From positions 248,001-312,000 of the forward strand of contig NZ_JACIEW010000005.1 in the NCBI RefSeq assembly GCF_014197055.1: a stretch of 64,000 nt of DNA. Direction: 5' to 3'. The DNA is from Devosia subaequoris (lineage in GTDB: Bacteria > Pseudomonadota > Alphaproteobacteria > Rhizobiales > Devosiaceae). The translations under genes and the position numbers were made by a program. The notes under the pieces are model-generated. The model was given only the letters and a program-made list of their open reading frames with translations. It made no database searches and was not told where the DNA came from. This document shows positions 34,715-43,950 of this stretch, piece after piece (within the stretch, counting starts at the first letter, position 1; the number at the start of each line of letters is the position of its first letter).

Positions 34715-36811
34715 TCAGGCCGCGCCGCGGCGGGTGAAATCGCCATCGAGATCATCACCGGCATCCCCCATGTCGAGGTCGAAGCCGCCGCCGCTCTTGG
34801 CTTTTGGCTTGCTCTGGACCGGCTTGCGCGGGGTCATGTGCGGCGCCTTGGCCAAAATGGCAGACTTGAGATCGGCCTTGCTGGCTGGCGCATCATTGGC
34901 AACAGCCGTGATGGAGGACGGATCGATGCGGAAGTAGCTGATGGCGGACTGGAGCTGCTCGGCCTGGCTGGCCAGTTCTTCGGAGGTTGCCGACATTTCC
35001 TCGGCGGCAGAGGTGTTCTGCTGGGTCACCTTGTCGAGCTGCTGGATGGCCGTGTTGATCTGGGCGGCGCCGGCATTCTGCTCCCTGGAGCCGGCCGAGA
35101 TTTCTTCCACCAGCTCAGCGGTGCGCTGAATGTCCGGGACCAGCTTGGAGAGCATGTCGCCGGCTGACTGGGCCGCTTTGACCGTGGTGCCCGAGAGGGT
35201 CGAGATTTCGCCAGCCGCTGCCTGGCTGCGCTCGGCAAGCTTACGCACTTCAGAGGCGACAACCGCAAAGCCACGGCCATGTTCGCCAGCGCGGGCCGCT
35301 TCGACTGCCGCGTTGAGTGCGAGCAGATCGGTCTGGCGGGCGATTTCCTGCACCACCATGATCTTTTCGGCAATGGTCTGCATGGCCGAGACCGCGTTGT
35401 TTACGGCCTCGCCCGAGGCAATCGCGTCGGCAGCGGACTGGCGGGCGATCTTTTCGGTCTGAGTGGCATTGTCGGCCGACTGCTTGATGGTGGCCGCCAT
35501 CTCTTCCATCGAGGCGGATGCCTCTTCGGTGGACGAGGCCTGTTCGGTGGCACCCTGGCTGAGCTGTTCGGCGGTGGCCGACATTTCCTGGGAACCGGCG
35601 GCGACATTGCGGGTGGCGTTGGTGACTTCGGCGACGACTTCACGCAGCTTCTGGGTCATGGCGTTGAGCGCCTTGATCAGATCACCCACTTCGTCGTCGG
35701 ATTTCACCTCGGCAGTGGCCGAGAGGTTGCCACCGGCCACTTCGTCGGCCAGACGCACGGCGCTAGAGAGAGCCCGGGAGATCGAGACCACGATCCAGGT
35801 GGCGGCGATCAGAGCGATCAGGGCGGAGCCTGCCAGCAGGCCGATCAGCAGCATCGTCGAGGTCTGATAGACTTCGGCTGCGTGTGCCTTGGCTTCGTCC
35901 ATGATGGTGGCATTGCGATCAATCATGGACTGCAGGATGGCATTGGCATCGCGGCGCAGGGTGTTGACGTTCTGCATTTCCTGCAGAGCGAAATAGTCGC
36001 CATTTTCCATGGAGATGCCGACAGCCTTGTCCATGGCGGCGACCATGTCGTCATAGGCGGCACGGGCTTCGTTGAAGAGGGCCATGTCGGATGCGGGCAT
36101 GGTGCGCTGCAGTTGCGGCAGGCGGACGGCATTGGCCTCGACGCCGGTCAAATAGTCGCTGTTCCAGGTTTCCTGCAGGGCACGGTCCTGGGTAGCGGCA
36201 AGCAATACATTGCGCTGCTGGCGGAACATGTCAGAACCGGTCAGGAACATCTCGGTGGCGGCACGATAGGCGGGAAATGCGGAGAGATCGCCGGCATCAA
36301 CCTTGCGCTGCAGGGATGCGCGCAGGGCGCCCATGGTTTCTTCGAAGACACCGAGCGATCCGCTGCCTTCGCTGCGGCTGATGGCCAGGGCGTTGGCATC
36401 AGAGTTTTTGAGCGTCTGCTCCTGTCCGCGTTCAACTGCGGCCCAAAGCTCGTTCACCTTCGTGATGAACTCCGGCAGTTGTCCCTTAATGGTGGCATCC
36501 ATCGTATTGCCTTCGAGGAAGGCGTGTCCCTGGATCAGTTCGTCATAGTCCTCACGCAGCGAGGCGACATAGCTTTCCTTTTCAGCCTGATCCTTGGTGA
36601 TGATCTGGGCACGCACGCGCGATCCAAGGCTTTCCAGGCTGGTCTGCATCTGCGAGGAGCGGATCAAGTTGGCCGCGCGAACCTCGACGATGGTCTCCAG
36701 TTCCTGGTTCAGCTGCCCCAAATTCTGCAGGGCAATGAACATGCTCCCCGCCGAGAGGGCGACGACCACGCCGAAGACGGCCGCCAATTTTGTCTTGATA
36801 GTCAGTCTCAC
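34715..36811 (-). CDS. Methyl-accepting chemotaxis protein
   Basis: A 698-residue transmembrane receptor. TM1 lies near residues 8-28 ([20 protein letters not shown]). A helical periplasmic sensor of about 290 residues follows, then TM2 ([21 protein letters not shown]) near 320-340 and a HAMP domain ([20 protein letters not shown]). The signalling domain has the canonical tip [20 protein letters not shown] and [20 protein letters not shown]. There is no C-terminal CheR-tethering pentapeptide (it ends TRRGAA). The start overlaps the upstream cheW by 4 nt. The ligand is unknown. Confidence 0.96.
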   Translation of the reverse strand: MRLTIKTKLAAVFGVVVALSAGSMFIALQNLGQLNQELETIVEVRAANLIRSSQMQTSLESLGSRVRAQIITKDQAEKESYVASLREDYDELIQGHAFLEGNTMDATIKGQLPEFITKVNELWAAVERGQEQTLKNSDANALAISRSEGSGSLGVFEETMGALRASLQRKVDAGDLSAFPAYRAATEMFLTGSDMFRQQRNVLLAATQDRALQETWNSDYLTGVEANAVRLPQLQRTMPASDMALFNEARAAYDDMVAAMDKAVGISMENGDYFALQEMQNVNTLRRDANAILQSMIDRNATIMDEAKAHAAEVYQTSTMLLIGLLAGSALIALIAATWIVVSISRALSSAVRLADEVAGGNLSATAEVKSDDEVGDLIKALNAMTQKLREVVAEVTNATRNVAAGSQEMSATAEQLSQGATEQASSTEEASASMEEMAATIKQSADNATQTEKIARQSAADAIASGEAVNNAVSAMQTIAEKIMVVQEIARQTDLLALNAAVEAARAGEHGRGFAVVASEVRKLAERSQAAAGEISTLSGTTVKAAQSAGDMLSKLVPDIQRTAELVEEISAGSREQNAGAAQINTAIQQLDKVTQQNTSAAEEMSATSEELASQAEQLQSAISYFRIDPSSITAVANDAPASKADLKSAILAKAPHMTPRKPVQSKPKAKSGGGFDLDMGDAGDDLDGDFTRRGAA

Positions 36812-37338
36812 GATGCAGACCTTTCTTCTGAAGCTGCGACGGGTGCGGTTCTTGCGCCCGAGATTTCGAAAATGCGTTCCATGTTCGGAATGATGATGAA
36901 GCCGCCATTGCGCTTGCCGATGCCCTTGATGAATTCAGGGCGCCAGCGCATGCCGACCTTGGGGGCCTCCTCTATGGAAGCGGCCTCGATATCGGTGACG
37001 TCGTGCACCTTGTCGGCCAGGATGCCGACAATGGCGGGCTCGCCATCCATGTCGACTTCCATCACGACAATCCGGGTGTCCTCATCCGGCTCGGCCCGGT
37101 TCATGCCGAACATGACCCGAAGATCGGCCAGCGGCACGACACGGCCCCGCACGTTGATCAGCCCGCCGACGAATTCGGGAGCATTGGGCACTTCGGTGAT
37201 CGGCACCAGCTCGAGAATTTCGCGCACATGATGGGCCTCGACGGCAAACAGCTCGTCATCTAGGCGGATGGTGAGCGCGTTCATCGCGTCGACCGGCGCG
37301 GTTTGGGCCAGTTCGACCAGTTTCATGGCCTGACTCAT
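36808..37338 (-). CDS. cheW: CheW, chemotaxis coupling protein (first copy)
   Basis: A 176-residue Che[41 protein letters not shown] and [20 protein letters not shown]. It has a longer N- and C-terminus than the second copy. It overlaps cheA upstream and the mcp gene downstream by 4 nt each, so expression of all three is coupled. Confidence 0.95.
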   Translation of the reverse strand: MSQAMKLVELAQTAPVDAMNALTIRLDDELFAVEAHHVREILELVPITEVPNAPEFVGGLINVRGRVVPLADLRVMFGMNRAEPDEDTRIVVMEVDMDGEPAIVGILADKVHDVTDIEAASIEEAPKVGMRWRPEFIKGIGKRNGGFIIIPNMERIFEISGARTAPVAASEERSAS

Positions 37339-39398
37339 GCAGCCCTCCCGGTGAGATTGCGATCCACATAGCCCTGGCCGGCGGCCACCAGATGAGCGGT
37401 GTCCAGGATCAGGGCCACGGAGCCGTCGCCCAGAATGGTGGCGCCCGAGAAGGACTTGATGCCCGAGTGGAGCTTTGAGAGCTGCTTGATGACGGTCTGG
37501 TTGTTGCCGATGATCTGGTCGACCACCAGGCCCACCCGGCCCTCGCCGGAAGAGACAATCACTACCTTCTGGTGTGGCTCACTCTCGCCCTTGGTGCCGA
37601 AGACTTCGCGCAGCCGCAGATAGGGTACCAGCGCACCGCGGATATCGAGGAAGTTGCGGCCTTTGGCATGGGCTTCGATGCCCTCGGGCAGTTCCACGCA
37701 TTCTTCCACGGCAGCCAGGGGGATGGTGTAACGTCCTTTGCCAACCCGCACGAGCATGCCATCGATAATGGCCAGGGTCAGTGGGAGCCTGAGGGTCATG
37801 GTCGAGCCTTCACCGGGGCGGGAGGTGACATCGATGGTGCCGCGCAGCCCGTCAATGGTGCGCTTGACCACATCCATCCCGACGCCGCGGCCCGAGAGGG
37901 ACGTCACTTCTTTGGCGGTGGAGAAACCCGGCGCAAAGATCAGGTGATAGAGTTCCTGGTCGGTCAGTTTGGTATCCGGCGTGATCAAGCCGTTTTCTTC
38001 GGCCTTGGCGCGGATGCGCGCGGCATCGAGCCCGGCGCCGTCATCGGTAATCGAAATGGCGACTTCGGCACCCGAATAGACAGCAGAGAGCCGCACCACG
38101 CCCTTGGCCGGCTTACCGGCCGCGGCGCGCTTGTCGGCGCTTTCCAGGCCATGATCGATCGAGTTGCGGATCAGATGTACCAGCGGATCGGCCAGGCGCT
38201 CGATCATGGTCTTGTCCAGCTCGGTGTCTTCGCCGGTGGTGATGAACTCAATGGGCTTGCCCAATTCACCCGAGAGATCATGAATCAGACGGCGGAAGCG
38301 GCTGAACAGGGTGCCGATGGGCACCATGCGAATGCCCATTGTGGTGTCTCGCAGCCCCGAGGATAGGCGTTCGAGCTCTTCGGCAATGGTCTTGAGTGCG
38401 GTGTCTGAGCTCAGACCGGCAATCTGGCTCAGGCGGGCCTGGGCGATCACGAGCTCGCCGACGCGATCCATCAACTCGTCCAACCGCTCGGCCGGGACGC
38501 GCAGGGAGGAGGCTGCGGTCCGTTCAGCGGTGTCGGTTGCGGCCGCCGATTTGGCGCGCGGAGCGGGAGACTGAGGCGTGGTGGGAGCCGCGGCGGGACC
38601 CGGTTGGTCTTCAAGCTCGGCAGCGACCGGCTCCTCGGCAGTTTCAGCTTCCTGAGCAAGCAAATCTGTCGCATTCAGCTGGACCAGGCTCAATTCCATA
38701 TTGTTGCGCAGGAACAGGAAAACATCGTCGATCGCCGCAGTGGGATCGTCCGCGTCGATATCGACCCGCCAGCCAATATGGGGCGTTTCGGGGTCGAGCA
38801 CGGCTAGGTCAGGAACCCGATCGGTCAGGGCGGTGATCGTCGCCGGTCCGATTTCGGCCAACTCTTCGAGCAGCAGTACTGGGTTGGTGCCGTAGATAAG
38901 CGCGTCGGAAGGCAGGTAGAAGTCCAACCGCCAGATGGTCTTTTCGGCCTTGGGGGCCGGTTCTGCAGATTTCGCGCTGACCGGTTCCGGTTCCGGCTCG
39001 GCCATGGGTGCTTGCGGTGCGCTGGTCTCGCCGTTCACGATGGCGCGCAGATTGGCCAGGATTACATCGCCGCCTGAAATCCTGGCGTCAGGCGTTTCGA
39101 TCAACAGATGAATATGGTCCTTGGCGTCGAGCGCCACACCGATCAGGGCTGCATTGGCCTGGGTCTGCCCCTTGCGTACCTGGTCAAAGGCGGTTTCGAA
39201 CTCGTGCACGAATTCGGCCACGGCGGTGAAGCCGAACATGGCCCCCGAACCCTTGATGGTGTGCAAGGCCCGAAAGGTGGAGTTGACCAGGTCGGTATTG
39301 GATGGATCCTGCTCAAGATCGAGCAGCCCCGCTTCGAGCTCGTCGAGCAGTTCGCGCGCTTCCTGGCGGAAGGTTTCAGTGGGGTCGGAAATGTTCAT
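37335..39398 (-). CDS. cheA: CheA, chemotaxis histidine kinase
   Basis: A 687-residue kinase. The P1 Hpt domain has the phosphorylated His46 in FRALHTIKGSGAMFGFTAV. An Ala/Pro-rich linker and P2-like region follow. The dimerisation/kinase part has LVIAQARLSQIA, the N-box HLIRNSIDHGLES, G1 ITDDGAGLDAARI and G2 SLSGRGVGMDVVKRTID. The C-terminal CheW-like P5 domain ends the protein. It overlaps cheY upstream and cheW downstream by 4 nt. CheA passes phosphate to CheY and CheB. Confidence 0.97.
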   Translation of the reverse strand: MNISDPTETFRQEARELLDELEAGLLDLEQDPSNTDLVNSTFRALHTIKGSGAMFGFTAVAEFVHEFETAFDQVRKGQTQANAALIGVALDAKDHIHLLIETPDARISGGDVILANLRAIVNGETSAPQAPMAEPEPEPVSAKSAEPAPKAEKTIWRLDFYLPSDALIYGTNPVLLLEELAEIGPATITALTDRVPDLAVLDPETPHIGWRVDIDADDPTAAIDDVFLFLRNNMELSLVQLNATDLLAQEAETAEEPVAAELEDQPGPAAAPTTPQSPAPRAKSAAATDTAERTAASSLRVPAERLDELMDRVGELVIAQARLSQIAGLSSDTALKTIAEELERLSSGLRDTTMGIRMVPIGTLFSRFRRLIHDLSGELGKPIEFITTGEDTELDKTMIERLADPLVHLIRNSIDHGLESADKRAAAGKPAKGVVRLSAVYSGAEVAISITDDGAGLDAARIRAKAEENGLITPDTKLTDQELYHLIFAPGFSTAKEVTSLSGRGVGMDVVKRTIDGLRGTIDVTSRPGEGSTMTLRLPLTLAIIDGMLVRVGKGRYTIPLAAVEECVELPEGIEAHAKGRNFLDIRGALVPYLRLREVFGTKGESEPHQKVVIVSSGEGRVGLVVDQIIGNNQTVIKQLSKLHSGIKSFSGATILGDGSVALILDTAHLVAAGQGYVDRNLTGRAA

Positions 39399-39763
39399 GC
39401 CCCGGTGACCTTCTTGATAATGGCCAGCAACTGGTCCTGCTTGAAGGGCTTGACGATCCAGCCGGTGGCGCCGGCCTCCTTGGCCTCGCGCTTGAGCTCA
39501 TCGTCGGATTCGGTGGTGAGCAGGATGATCGGAATGCCTTTGGAGGAGGGGTGCTGGCGGTATTTCCGGATGAACTCGATGCCGTTGAGTACCGGCATAT
39601 TGAGGTCGGTCAGAATGGCGTGAACCGTATTGGCGGTCGCAACGTCATAACCCTCCTGGCCGTTGCCGGCCTCGAGCACGTCCAGCCCCGCGCCGGTCAG
39701 CGTCATGGCCACCATCTGGCGAATGGAGGCGCTGTCGTCGATCGTCAGAATGGTCTTGGTCAT
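39395..39763 (-). CDS. cheY: CheY, chemotaxis response regulator
   Basis: A 122-residue single receiver. ILTIDDSASIRQMVAMTL provides the acidic pocket, Asp53 lies in AILTDLNMPVLNGIEFIR, Thr in ILLTTESDDE and Lys in GWIVKPFKQDQLL. Placed between the STAS gene and cheA with 4-nt overlaps, it is the direct CheA partner that acts on FliM/FliG at the motor or serves as a phosphate sink. No cheZ or cheD gene is present in this operon. Confidence 0.95.
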   Translation of the reverse strand: MTKTILTIDDSASIRQMVAMTLTGAGLDVLEAGNGQEGYDVATANTVHAILTDLNMPVLNGIEFIRKYRQHPSSKGIPIILLTTESDDELKREAKEAGATGWIVKPFKQDQLLAIIKKVTGA

Positions 39764-40113
39764 CGCTCAGTGTCCTGCTGGCTTGTCGGTTGGTCGGACC
39801 AGAAGGCGGCATGTTCCTGTCCGGGGGTGAGGAAGCCGGCGTCATTCAGCACGGCCTGCAGCGGCCCTCCCAAGGGCGCGAGCATGGTCAAGTCCTTGCC
39901 GAGCGCGCGGGCGCTGACCCGGGCGGCGAGCAGGGATTGCACGGTGGTCACATCGGCCGCGGACAATGCCTGGGTGTCGATGGCGACGGCTGCATGGTTT
40001 TCAATGGTGTTGCGCAGGTTTGCGGCGACTTCGGTCGCGTTCTTGATGCCTGCATCGCCCGTCAATACGAGCATGTGTGTTCGTTCATCGGTCATGGGCA
40101 TGACCGTATGCAA
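39760..40113 (-). CDS. STAS-domain protein heading the chemotaxis operon
   Basis: About 117 residues with a STAS/anti-anti-sigma fold pattern: LVLTGDAGIKNATEVAANLR, AVAIDTQALSAADVTTVQSL and DLTMLAPLGGPLQAVLNDAG. Genes of this type start several alphaproteobacterial che operons and are usually thought to modulate the array or CheA. The Ser at the usual phosphorylation position is followed by Ala-Ala-Asp (LSAADV). The start is uncertain (40113, 40101 or 40095); none has a good ribosome site. It overlaps cheY by 4 nt. Confidence 0.8.
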   Translation of the reverse strand: MHTVMPMTDERTHMLVLTGDAGIKNATEVAANLRNTIENHAAVAIDTQALSAADVTTVQSLLAARVSARALGKDLTMLAPLGGPLQAVLNDAGFLTPGQEHAAFWSDQPTSQQDTER

Positions 40114-40563
40114 AATACTGAAGATGACATTCTGTCTCTCTACCGCGAAAGGAGGCCGGGAAATCGGTAGGCGAAAAGGACTGATACCGGTGCGGTGCTC
40201 GCTATGCTGTTTCTATTGCCAATCTGTCCGCCGTATTCCCATCCGGCTTGATACTAAACTTGCATTTTTCGCTTAACTGATGGTTACCGATCCCATGGAA
40301 TTGAAGAATTGTACTGTGTTTTCTAAATATTACTTTGGATAGTATCGTCTTTAATCAATGTGTATATCTTGTCCTGCAATGAATCACGCTGAGTCTTTGG
40401 GGTTTGCGTGTGAATCGAACACGATCGATTCAGAGTTGAGTTCCAATAACTCGGATGTTGGTGCTTTTTGATTCACTTGGCTTGTCGCCAGCCGTTCGCG
40501 TGCAGGTTCGCGCACCCACCAGAAGGTGTCGGCCCATATACCAAGAGCGGTCGATTGAACGTT
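40114..40563. promoter_or_regulatory. Intergenic control region with a GANTC cluster
   Basis: This 450-bp stretch has no convincing gene and is AT-rich in its middle. Five GANTC sites (40381, 40391, 40412, 40427, 40470) fall within 94 bp; about one per 256 bp is expected in random equal-base DNA. Two of them form the arms of a perfect inverted repeat, TGAATCG-N8-CGATTCA, at 40411-40432. A CtrA-like box is at 40273. It contains the promoter of the chemotaxis operon and the 3' flank of the HD-GYP gene. Confidence 0.6.
40273..40287. promoter_or_regulatory. Candidate CtrA box upstream of the chemotaxis operon
   Basis: TTAA-N7-TTAC, one mismatch from consensus with exact spacing, lies about 160 bp upstream of the STAS gene. 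Its flank (GATGGTTACC) resembles the fliI box, which contains GGTTACC on the opposite strand. Confidence 0.45.
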
Positions 40564-41613
40564 TTAGAAGCCGACGGCGTGCGCGGGCTCATTGGGCTGC
40601 ATGATGGCGCAGATCTTGGGCCATTTGGCGCGGAAGGCGGCGACGCATTGCGGGTCGAAGTGGCTGCCGCTGCAGCGGATGATTTCGGCATAGGCCTTGT
40701 CGATAGGCCAGGCGGACTTATAGGGGCGCTCGGAGCACAGGGCGTCAAAAACATCGGCGATGGCCACAATGCGCGCTTCGATTGGGATGTCGGTGCCAGA
40801 GAGGCGGTCGGGATAGCCGGTCCCGTCCCATTTCTCGTGGTGGCTCTGCGTAATCAGTTCGGCGGTGCGGATCAGCTCGGACCCGCCGCGTTCCAGAATG
40901 CGTGCGCCGATAGTGACATGCTCGCGCATGATCGCCATTTCCTCGTCGGTCAGCCGGCCCGGCTTGGAGAGAATGGCGTCGGCGATGCCGATCTTGCCGA
41001 TATCGTGCAGGGGCGCCGAAAGATAGATCATGCGGCAGCGCTCGGGTGGCAGGCCGATACCTTCGCCGATCATCTGACTGATCAGAGCAACGCGCGAGAC
41101 GTGTTCGCCGGTACCGCCGTCGCGATACTCGATGGCCCGCGCCAGCCGGTAAATGATCTCTTCTTCGCGCGCCAGCAGATGGGCGGTTGCCCGTTCCACT
41201 TCACGGGTGAGCCATTGGGCGCGGTCGGCCAGTTCGACCTGGGCCTGGCGCAGTGCCAGCAGGTTGGACACGCGCGCCTGCAGCTCGATCGGATCGAAGG
41301 GCTTGTGCAGGAAATCCGTCGCGCCGGCCTTAATGGCCTCGATGCGCACGGTCTTGTCGAGGTCGGAGGTCACCATGATGATGGGGACGATGCGATAGGA
41401 CGGCTGCGAACGCAGCGCGGCGGTGAAGGCAACACCATCCATTTCGGGCATGATATGGTCGACGATGATAAGGTCGAACTGATAGTCTTGGCACTTGTCC
41501 AGTGCTTGGAGTGGATTGAGACAGAGCTCAATCTCGCCCGTCACTGCTTCTTTGACGATGCTGCCGATCAGCGCGAGGCTGGAGCGGCTATCATCGACGA
41601 TCAGCATTCGCAT
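40564..41613 (-). CDS. Response regulator with HD-GYP c-di-GMP phosphodiesterase domain
   Basis: A 349-residue RpfG-like protein. The receiver has MRMLIVDDSRSSLALIGSIV and Asp52 in IIVDHIMPEMDG. The HD-GYP domain has APLHDIGKIGIADAILSKPG (HD pair), SHHEKWDGTGYPDRLSG (the GYP loop) and EARIVAIADVFDALCSERPY. Such enzymes hydrolyse cyclic di-GMP and favour motility. It lies upstream of the chemotaxis operon on the same strand but is separated from it by 450 bp. Its sensor kinase is not in the window. Confidence 0.93.
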   Translation of the reverse strand: MRMLIVDDSRSSLALIGSIVKEAVTGEIELCLNPLQALDKCQDYQFDLIIVDHIMPEMDGVAFTAALRSQPSYRIVPIIMVTSDLDKTVRIEAIKAGATDFLHKPFDPIELQARVSNLLALRQAQVELADRAQWLTREVERATAHLLAREEEIIYRLARAIEYRDGGTGEHVSRVALISQMIGEGIGLPPERCRMIYLSAPLHDIGKIGIADAILSKPGRLTDEEMAIMREHVTIGARILERGGSELIRTAELITQSHHEKWDGTGYPDRLSGTDIPIEARIVAIADVFDALCSERPYKSAWPIDKAYAEIIRCSGSHFDPQCVAAFRAKWPKICAIMQPNEPAHAVGF

Positions 41614-41750
41614 TGTATTGCGGCCCCCGCCCGAATTGCGCCAACCATATGAGCGGCACGATTAGGTGAAGCTTAACAGGAATCGGGACGTGGCAATGGT
41701 TTGCTCTATTGGTTAGCAGTGTACTGACGCATTCAAGCAGATGGGCGAAC

Positions 41751-42986
41751 ATGGTGGCGAGGCGGATCGCGGTAATTGGGGGCGGACCGGCCGGGCTGAT
41801 GGCTGCCGAGCAGGCAGCGAAGCAGGGCGCACGCGTCGTTATCTTCGAGGCCATGCCCACCGTCGGGCGCAAATTGCTGATGGCCGGCAAGTCGGGCCTC
41901 AATATCACGCACGCCGAGGACAAGAGCGCGTTTGATACGCGTTATGGCGGAGCCCAGGCCCAATTGCAGGCCGCGCTCGATACATTCTCTGCGACCGAAT
42001 TGCGCGCCTGGTGCGCGGAACTGGGCGTCGAGACTTTTGTCGGATCGTCGGGGCGGGTGTTTCCCAGCGCCATGAAGGCGTCGCCCCTCTTGCGCGCCTG
42101 GCTCGCCCGCCTCGTGGTGCAGGGGGTGGAGATACGCACACGGCACCGCTGGACCGGGTTTGCCGCGGGGGGTGTCGTCTTTGACACGCCGGCGGGCCAA
42201 GTGGTCGAGCATTTTGATGCAGTGGTGCTTGCGCTGGGCGGCGCGAGCTGGCCCCGGCTGGGCTCAGACGCGACCTGGGTGTCCAGTTTGGAAAAACGTG
42301 GCGTGGCGGTGTCGGCGTTCCGCCCGGCCAATTGCGGGTTTGAGGTGGACTGGTCCGCGTTGATGATCGAGCGCTTTGCCGGTGAACCCATCAAGGCGGT
42401 GGTTGCCCGCAGCAGTGCCGATACGACTGCAGGCGAATTTGTCGTCACGCGCTGGGGCGTTGAAGGCAGCCTGGTCTATGCGCATGCGGCGGCATTGCGC
42501 GATGGGTTGGAACGAGATGGCGCTGCCAGTCTCGAGCTGGATCTGGCGCCGGGACGAAGCATTGAACGCCTGACGCATGATCTAGCGCGGCAACCGGCCA
42601 AGGCCAGCCTTTCCAATCGTCTGCGCAAGGGTGCGGGGTTGGATGGGGCCAAGCAGGGCCTGCTGCGCGAATGTGTGCACAACATTGCAATTCTAACGCC
42701 CAATGCACTGGCAGCGGCTATCAAATCGGTGCGGCTTGACGTGCAGCGGCCCCGGCCAATCGCCGAGGCGATTTCGGTGGCTGGCGGCATTGCCTGGGAC
42801 GGCGTGGATGAAAACTTTATGCTCAAGGCCTTGCCCGGCGTTTTCGTGGCTGGTGAGATGCTGGACTGGGAGGCGCCGACGGGCGGCTATCTGCTGACGG
42901 CCTGTTTCGCCACCGGTCGGGCAGCGGGGCGGGCGGCAGTAGAATTTGCAGGCAGAGGGGAAGCCAATGAATTCGATCGATCTTGA
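41751..42986 (+). CDS. NAD(P)/FAD-dependent flavoprotein, TIGR03862/BaiN-like
   Basis: A 411-residue HI0933-like flavoprotein. The FAD-binding motif is RIAVIGGGPAGLMAAEQAAK at the start. GRKLLMAGKSGLNITHAED is the family signature and VVLALGGASWPRLGSDATWV marks the second nucleotide motif. GVFVAGEMLDWEAPTGGYLL closes the FAD site. The substrate is unknown. I chose ATG at 41751 because the FAD motif begins directly after it; the frame is open to 41709. It overlaps the following SDR gene by 20 nt. Confidence 0.88.
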   Translation: MVARRIAVIGGGPAGLMAAEQAAKQGARVVIFEAMPTVGRKLLMAGKSGLNITHAEDKSAFDTRYGGAQAQLQAALDTFSATELRAWCAELGVETFVGSSGRVFPSAMKASPLLRAWLARLVVQGVEIRTRHRWTGFAAGGVVFDTPAGQVVEHFDAVVLALGGASWPRLGSDATWVSSLEKRGVAVSAFRPANCGFEVDWSALMIERFAGEPIKAVVARSSADTTAGEFVVTRWGVEGSLVYAHAAALRDGLERDGAASLELDLAPGRSIERLTHDLARQPAKASLSNRLRKGAGLDGAKQGLLRECVHNIAILTPNALAAAIKSVRLDVQRPRPIAEAISVAGGIAWDGVDENFMLKALPGVFVAGEMLDWEAPTGGYLLTACFATGRAAGRAAVEFAGRGEANEFDRS

Positions 42987-43713
42987 GGGGCAGGTGGCGG
43001 TGGTCACGGGCGGGGCGCAGGGGCTTGGCTTTGCCATTGCCCATCGGCTGCTGGCCTCCGGTGCCAAGGTAAGCCTTTGGGACAAGGATAGCGCATTGCT
43101 TGAAAGGGCGGTTGCCGCGCTGGGGGCCGGTGCGTCGCAGCAGAGCGCCGATGTTACCGATCTCCAAGCGCTCGAACGCGCCCATGCAGCGACGGAAGCC
43201 GAGGCAGGACCAGTGTCGATCCTGGTGCATTCGGCCGGCATCGCGGGGAACAACGCGACGCTGGACGAATATGATCCGGACGAATGGCGGCGGGTCATCG
43301 AAATCAATCTCAACGGCACTTTCTACGTCAATCGCGTGGTGGTGCCGGGAATGAAGGCGCGCAATTACGGGCGCATCGTCAATATCGCCTCGATTGCCGG
43401 CAAGGAGGGCAATCCGACCGCCTCGGCCTATTCGGCGGCCAAGGCCGGGGTGATCGGCCTGACCAAATCGCTGGGCAAGGAACTGGCCAGCTTCGATATT
43501 GCCGTCAACGCCATCACCCCGGCGACGGCCAAGACGCGGATTCTCGACAGCCTGACCGAAGAGTTCATCACCTATATGCTCTCGCGTATTCCGCGCGGGC
43601 GTTTCCTCGAGGTGGAAGAGGCCGCTGCCATGGTCGCCTGGCTGGTGAGCCGCGAAAACAGCTTTACCACCGCCAGCGTCTTCGACCTTTCGGGCGGACG
43701 GGCGACCTATTAG
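42967..43713 (+). CDS. Short-chain dehydrogenase/reductase
   Basis: A 248-residue classical SDR. The cofactor motif is VVTGGAQGLGFAIAHRLLAS (TGxxxGxG), NNAT in the usual NNAG-like position, the catalytic Ser in NIASIAGKEGNP and the YSAAKAG Tyr/Lys pair. An Asp after the second beta strand (LWDKDSA) suggests NAD preference. It resembles 3-oxoacyl-ACP reductase-like dehydrogenases; the substrate is unknown. GAGGGGA precedes the ATG, which lies inside the 3' end of the flavoprotein gene, so the pair are co-transcribed. Confidence 0.92.
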   Translation: MNSIDLEGQVAVVTGGAQGLGFAIAHRLLASGAKVSLWDKDSALLERAVAALGAGASQQSADVTDLQALERAHAATEAEAGPVSILVHSAGIAGNNATLDEYDPDEWRRVIEINLNGTFYVNRVVVPGMKARNYGRIVNIASIAGKEGNPTASAYSAAKAGVIGLTKSLGKELASFDIAVNAITPATAKTRILDSLTEEFITYMLSRIPRGRFLEVEEAAAMVAWLVSRENSFTTASVFDLSGGRATY

Positions 43714-43950
43714 CGCTGGGTGGTAGCGGCGGGGCATTCCGGCGCAAACGTTGATCTGTCGGTAACTGGAGTGGGCACGCGACTCCAACAGGGACGTTGG
43801 CCGTTCTCCACGACCTCTCGATTGCCAGAGAGATTGCGATGCTAGCCGCTTTGCCTTGCGTGGTTTGGGAATGGGGCCCAGAGTGCTGCGCGAATGGGGA
43901 GACCGGGCTCCAAATTTGTTCGGCGACCTGGCCTTGTTCTGGGAGGTAGC

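Noticed and set aside
35279..37231. 650-codon open frame on the + strand
   Set aside because: It is antisense to the chemoreceptor and cheW genes and shows no recognisable domain.
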